Source of the DNA: an uncultured Prevotellaceae bacterium
GTDB taxonomy: Bacteria; Bacteroidota; Bacteroidia; Bacteroidales; Bacteroidaceae
Reading direction: 5' to 3'
NCBI GenBank assembly: GCA_902764705.1
Contig: CACWWZ010000022.1
Location: 1 to 44,929, forward strand
Length of the DNA: 44,929 nucleotides
Positions within the stretch are counted from its first letter, which is position 1, and the number at the start of each line of letters is the position of its first letter. The notes under the pieces are model-generated. The model was given only the letters and a program-made list of their open reading frames with translations. It ran no database searches and was not told where the DNA came from. This document shows positions 42,175 to 44,929 of the stretch, piece after piece. The position numbers were made by a program, and so were the translations under genes.

Positions 42175-43358
42175 TACTGATATTTCCACAACAGTGTGTT
42201 CAGCAATCCGCGCCACACCTGATTGGTATTGACGCAGTTAATCCACAGGTAGTTATCTTCAGAGGTCATCTCGATTCTTGGATTTTCCGTCGAGAACTCT
42301 TCCAAAGCGGGGAAAATGAAACGTGTGCTTTTTTTCCATGTAATGCCTTGGTCGCGGCTCTCGTAGATGGCCTGGTATGGATTCTGAGTGCAGCCGCCCA
42401 GACCCTTTCCGCCAATAGCGACTATGCAGTCGGCATAATTAGCAATGGTGAGGTTTTCCATTCTGGGTAGTGCAAAGCGAGTATCGCTGAGGTGACCCAT
42501 ATATACCCATTGTCCCTTGGGAGCATATGGGTTGTTATCCACTATTTTGCGCCATACCATTGCGACGGCCTCTTGCGGATAGTCTTCCGTGGAGCGATTG
42601 CCCACCAGCAACACATAATCGGTATTCTCGGCTACATCGTAGATAGGGTAGCAGACAAACGATAAGTCCTGTGTAGGCAGCATGGAGGCATCTTCGTCGA
42701 GCAAGTCTTCCTCCCATGTGGCGCCATGGTCGCGTGAGACCATCAACTTGTTGTCGACAGACAAGGCGTACATCTCGTTGGTGCTGCGACCCAGATACTG
42801 CTTGATATTTTCACCCCAGTATTGTGCGTCGAGCGGTTTCTTGGGGAAGTCAGTAGCTTCCATCTGCACCCAAGTGAAGGAGTCAGCCTTTTGCTTGTGA
42901 ACATTAACGCTGACGGTGTATTTTGAGGTCCCTTCGCCATTGCTTGACCACACGATGAACTTGCGGGGTTGGGAGAAGTCGATGCTGTCGGTTGAGCTGT
43001 AATACCACAAGGAGTCTTCGCGCTCAATGCTTTGTATCAGCGCAACGCTGTTGTTGTACGTCGTCAGGTTAACGAGCACATGCTCGACATCAGTGCCGTA
43101 GGGCAGTGAGTCGGTATTGTAGATGCGGTGGTTTACCTGATCAATATGGAATGTATATCTGGAACCCGTCACGGTCGACTTCACGATGGTGTCTTTGCCT
43201 TCATCAGTGACACTTTTCACATAGCGATTCAGCGTACCTAACGAAAAACTGGTAATTGCCGCATCGCCATAGAGCGTCGCTTCTTGACCGCCGCTCAAAC
43301 ATGAAGCCGTCAAAAAAAGGCCCGCGAGCAGTATGAACAGAGTCTTTATTTGTCTCAT
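42174..43358 (-). CDS. DUF6242 lipoprotein
   Basis: 394 residues from MRQIKTLFILLAGLFLTASC at 43358, a clear lipoprotein signal (LTASC); the longer frame upstream crosses the promoter. The mature protein is beta-rich; the second half shows beta-propeller-like repeats with Asp-box-like wording (MVSRDHGATWEED, YESRDQGITWKKS), as in sialidase/BNR folds. No catalytic set of a sialidase is seen. This matches DUF6242 proteins of Bacteroides and Prevotella. It heads the envelope cluster. Confidence 0.82.
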   Translation of the reverse strand: MRQIKTLFILLAGLFLTASCLSGGQEATLYGDAAITSFSLGTLNRYVKSVTDEGKDTIVKSTVTGSRYTFHIDQVNHRIYNTDSLPYGTDVEHVLVNLTTYNNSVALIQSIEREDSLWYYSSTDSIDFSQPRKFIVWSSNGEGTSKYTVSVNVHKQKADSFTWVQMEATDFPKKPLDAQYWGENIKQYLGRSTNEMYALSVDNKLMVSRDHGATWEEDLLDEDASMLPTQDLSFVCYPIYDVAENTDYVLLVGNRSTEDYPQEAVAMVWRKIVDNNPYAPKGQWVYMGHLSDTRFALPRMENLTIANYADCIVAIGGKGLGGCTQNPYQAIYESRDQGITWKKSTRFIFPALEEFSTENPRIEMTSEDNYLWINCVNTNQVWRGLLNTLLWKYQ

Positions 43359-43385
43359 GAGTCTACTTGAATTCAAATTTGGGTG

Positions 43386-43393
43386 CAAATTTA
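43386..43393 (-). promoter_or_regulatory. Promoter of the DUF6242-uppS-bamA-ompH cluster, -7 box
   Basis: Minus-strand TAAATTTG, 28 bases before the start; a weak ATTG lies 22 bases further upstream. Confidence 0.6.
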
Positions 43394-43489
43394 CGCACAT
43401 TTTGGCAAATATGAGCAATTTTCCGACAATTATTAAGTTAAATATATTTATAATAAGGTATATTTTGGCATATTTTAGGTTTTCATAAC

Positions 43490-43525
43490 AAAAAGAGCGC
43501 GGTATGAATCACTCACTCCGCGCTC
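43490..43525 (-). terminator. Terminator of the micro-ORF transcript
   Basis: 8-bp GC-rich stem (43495-43502 with 43518-43525), then TTTTTGTT on the minus strand. It ends the short transcript before the DUF6242 promoter. Confidence 0.8.
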
Positions 43526-43529
43526 CTCT

Positions 43530-43625
43530 TCAACGAATGTCGGTATGTACCAGTGTAATAACACTTAAAATGGTTAGCACTGCTACAATGGCCAACATGA
43601 CCGTTGTTTGAAAATCTAATAACAT
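43530..43625 (-). CDS. 31-residue single-span membrane protein (micro-ORF)
   Basis: ATG at 43625, TGA at 43530-43532. The peptide starts MLLDFQTTV, continues with the hydrophobic stretch MLAIVAVLTILSVITLV (residues 10-26) and ends HTDIR: one membrane helix with short polar ends. An AAGG-containing ribosome-binding site lies about 9-12 bases upstream. The unit has a consensus -7 box about 72 bases upstream and a good terminator 5 bases after the stop, so it looks like a real, separate gene. I recognise no family. Neighbours are pckA and the DUF6242 cluster. Confidence 0.65.
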   Translation of the reverse strand: MLLDFQTTVMLAIVAVLTILSVITLVHTDIR

Positions 43626-43696
43626 AATCTTTACCTTAAAATCAATAAACTACTAACCTAATGAATAACATGTGTAATCGTCGCGATTAACGAGTG

Positions 43697-43704
43697 CAAA
43701 ATTA
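43697..43704 (-). promoter_or_regulatory. Micro-ORF promoter, -7 box
   Basis: Minus-strand TAATTTTG. A TTTG at 43731-43728 is 23 bases away and overlaps the T-run of the pckA terminator. Confidence 0.6.
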
Positions 43705-43728
43705 CTGCATTTTTATCAATCAGCGCAC

Positions 43729-43757
43729 AAAAAAAGGCGATTTCCGAAGAAACCGCC
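43729..43757 (-). terminator. pckA terminator
   Basis: 9-bp stem (43736-43744 with 43749-43757, one G-T pair) closed by a TTCG tetraloop and followed by seven T on the minus strand. Confidence 0.92.
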
Positions 43758-43788
43758 CTTTATTTTGATGTAAGTCAAAAAACTTAGA

Positions 43789-43871
43789 TTACAGTTTCGG
43801 ACCTGCAGCGACCATCGAAGATGCTCGTTGCTTTCGGTCCTTGCTTTACAGTTTCGGACCTGCAGCGACCA
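43789..43871. repeat. 26-bp direct repeat: second copy of the pckA 3' end
   Basis: 43846-43871 (last codons and stop of pckA) recurs exactly at 43789-43814, 57 bases downstream. The extra copy again encodes VAAGPKL and a stop, but is out of use after the real stop. Confidence 0.95.
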
Positions 43872-44929
43872 GAGCCTTACCGGCCTCGTTACCCTCGTAC
43901 TTCTTGAAGTTCTTGATGAAGCGGGCAGCCAGATCCTCAGCCTTCTTGTTCCACTCAGCAGCGTCAGCATAAGTGTCGCGAGGATCGAGGATGTTGGTAG
44001 CTACGCCCTCGAGCTCTGTGGGAACCTCGAAGTCGAAGTAAGGAATCTTCTTGGTAGGAGCCTTCAGGATGGCACCACCGAGGATGGCGTCGATGATACC
44101 ACGTGTATCCTTGATAGAGATACGCTTGCCTGTACCGTTCCAACCCGTGTTCACGAGGTAAGCCTTGGCACCGCTCTTCTCCATCTTCTTCACCAGCTCC
44201 TCAGCATACTTTGTGGGGTGCAGCTCGAGGAATGCCTGGCCGAAGCAAGCAGAGAAAGTAGGAGTGGGCTCTGTGATGCCACGCTCTGTACCAGCCAGCT
44301 TAGCGGTGAAACCAGAGAGGAAATAGTACTTCGTCTGCTCAGGAGTCAGGATAGATACGGGAGGCAGTACGCCGAATGCGTCAGCACTCAGGAAGATAAC
44401 GTTCTTAGCCTCAGGACCAGCGCTCTTGCCGTTTACCTTCTGGGCAATCTTCTCAATGTGGTTGATAGGATAGCTTACGCGGGTGTTCTCAGTTACGCTC
44501 TTGTCAGCGAAGTCGATCTTACCAGCCTCGTCAACAGTAACGTTCTCGAGCAGAGCGTCGCGACGGATAGCGTTGTAGATGTCGGGCTCGCTCTCCTTGT
44601 CGAGATTGATAACCTTGGCATAGCAGCCACCCTCGAAGTTGAACACACCCTCGTCGTCCCATCCGTGCTCGTCGTCACCAATCAGCAGACGCTTAGGATC
44701 GGTTGACAGTGTGGTCTTACCTGTACCAGACAGACCGAAGAAGATAGCGGTGTTCTTACCCTCCATATCGGTGTTGGCAGAGCAGTGCATAGAAGCGATA
44801 CCCTGCAGGGGCAGATAGTAGTTCATCATTGAGAACATACCCTTCTTCATCTCACCACCGTACCAGGTGTTGATGATGCACTGCTCACGAGAAGTAGTGT
44901 TGAAGGCAACACAAGTCTCTGAGTTCAGA
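43846..44929 (-). CDS. pckA: Phosphoenolpyruvate carboxykinase (ATP) (N-terminus cut by window edge)
   Basis: 361 residues visible; the frame stays open to the window edge, reading [20 protein letters not shown] and [10 protein letters not shown] before the first internal Met codons, so the Met at 44850 is not the start. The enzyme converts oxaloacetate and ATP to PEP and CO2; in Prevotella-like fermenters it usually runs in the CO2-fixing direction toward succinate. The P-loop [11 protein letters not shown] and the following [21 protein letters not shown] are diagnostic of the ATP-type. A strong terminator lies 89 bases after the stop, and a duplicate of the 3' end lies between them. Confidence 0.96.
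   Translation of the reverse strand, partial: LNSETCVAFNTTSREQCIINTWYGGEMKKGMFSMMNYYLPLQGIASMHCSANTDMEGKNTAIFFGLSGTGKTTLSTDPKRLLIGDDEHGWDDEGVFNFEGGCYAKVINLDKESEPDIYNAIRRDALLENVTVDEAGKIDFADKSVTENTRVSYPINHIEKIAQKVNGKSAGPEAKNVIFLSADAFGVLPPVSILTPEQTKYYFLSGFTAKLAGTERGITEPTPTFSACFGQAFLELHPTKYAEELVKKMEKSGAKAYLVNTGWNGTGKRISIKDTRGIIDAILGGAILKAPTKKIPYFDFEVPTELEGVATNILDPRDTYADAAEWNKKAEDLAARFIKNFKKYEGNEAGKALVAAGPKL

Noticed and set aside
43846-44850. pckA starting at the Met codon at 44850
   Set aside because: Conserved pckA coding sequence continues upstream to the window edge, so this Met is internal.

Overview
The window looks like a chromosomal segment of a Bacteroidetes bacterium, most likely of the Prevotella/Segatella/Xylanibacter group. 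The evidence is the Bacteroidetes-type promoter (-7 box TAnnTTTG, -33 TTTG, spacing about 19-21) in front of many genes, a fused SecDF, families typical of the phylum (DUF4271, DUF6089, DUF6242, NigD-like lipoproteins, M16 and TldD-type secreted proteases), and the order UppS-BamA-OmpH-OmpH. Assignment is from recognised protein families and gene order only; no database search was possible.

Layout. 1-4878: SecDF (cut by the left edge), an EEP-family membrane protein overlapping a rhomboid protease, all on the minus strand. 5116-5391: HU on the plus strand with its own promoter and terminator. 5470-11522: minus-strand housekeeping block with an SDR dehydrogenase behind tRNA-Gln, then tyrS, yidD, rnpA, hemD, a DUF4271 protein and metK. 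11626-15371: a secreted M16 peptidase and a voltage-gated-type K+ channel. 15372-15828: the only long gene-free stretch, holding a 21-bp perfect inverted repeat. 15829-22626: secreted hydrolases (alpha/beta hydrolase, GH3 glycosidase, a conserved unknown) divergent from two tandem histidine acid phosphatases. 22616-29549: a minus-strand run of sufE, a secreted esterase, a NigD-like lipoprotein, an acyltransferase, ddl, an RluA-type pseudouridine synthase and a PASTA protein. 29733-32479: rpmH divergent from efp, a GT2 glycosyltransferase and radC. 32508-36658: an outer-membrane barrel protein and a 1089-residue double-length secreted TldD-like protein whose base use differs from its neighbours. 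36867-43358: an envelope cluster (DUF6242 lipoprotein, DUF6089, uppS, bamA, two ompH/skp genes). 43530-44929: a 31-residue membrane micro-ORF with its own promoter and terminator, then pckA (cut by the right edge).

How the genes work together. Much of the window serves the cell envelope: protein export (SecDF), outer-membrane assembly (BamA, two Skp-like chaperones), peptidoglycan precursors (UppS, Ddl), membrane insertion (YidD) and phospholipid acylation. A second group is translation (rpmH, efp, tyrS, tRNA-Gln, rnpA, the pseudouridine synthase).

No phage, CRISPR array, defence island or complete mobile element is visible. The most unusual signal is a set of at least thirteen short degenerate tandem-repeat arrays, mostly with a 7-bp period. 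Each has a different unit sequence. They sit at gene junctions, often containing the stop codon of one gene and the start region of the next, and in three cases they lie inside coding sequence. One pair forms a perfect 32-bp inverted repeat that holds the bamA start codon and signal-peptide core.
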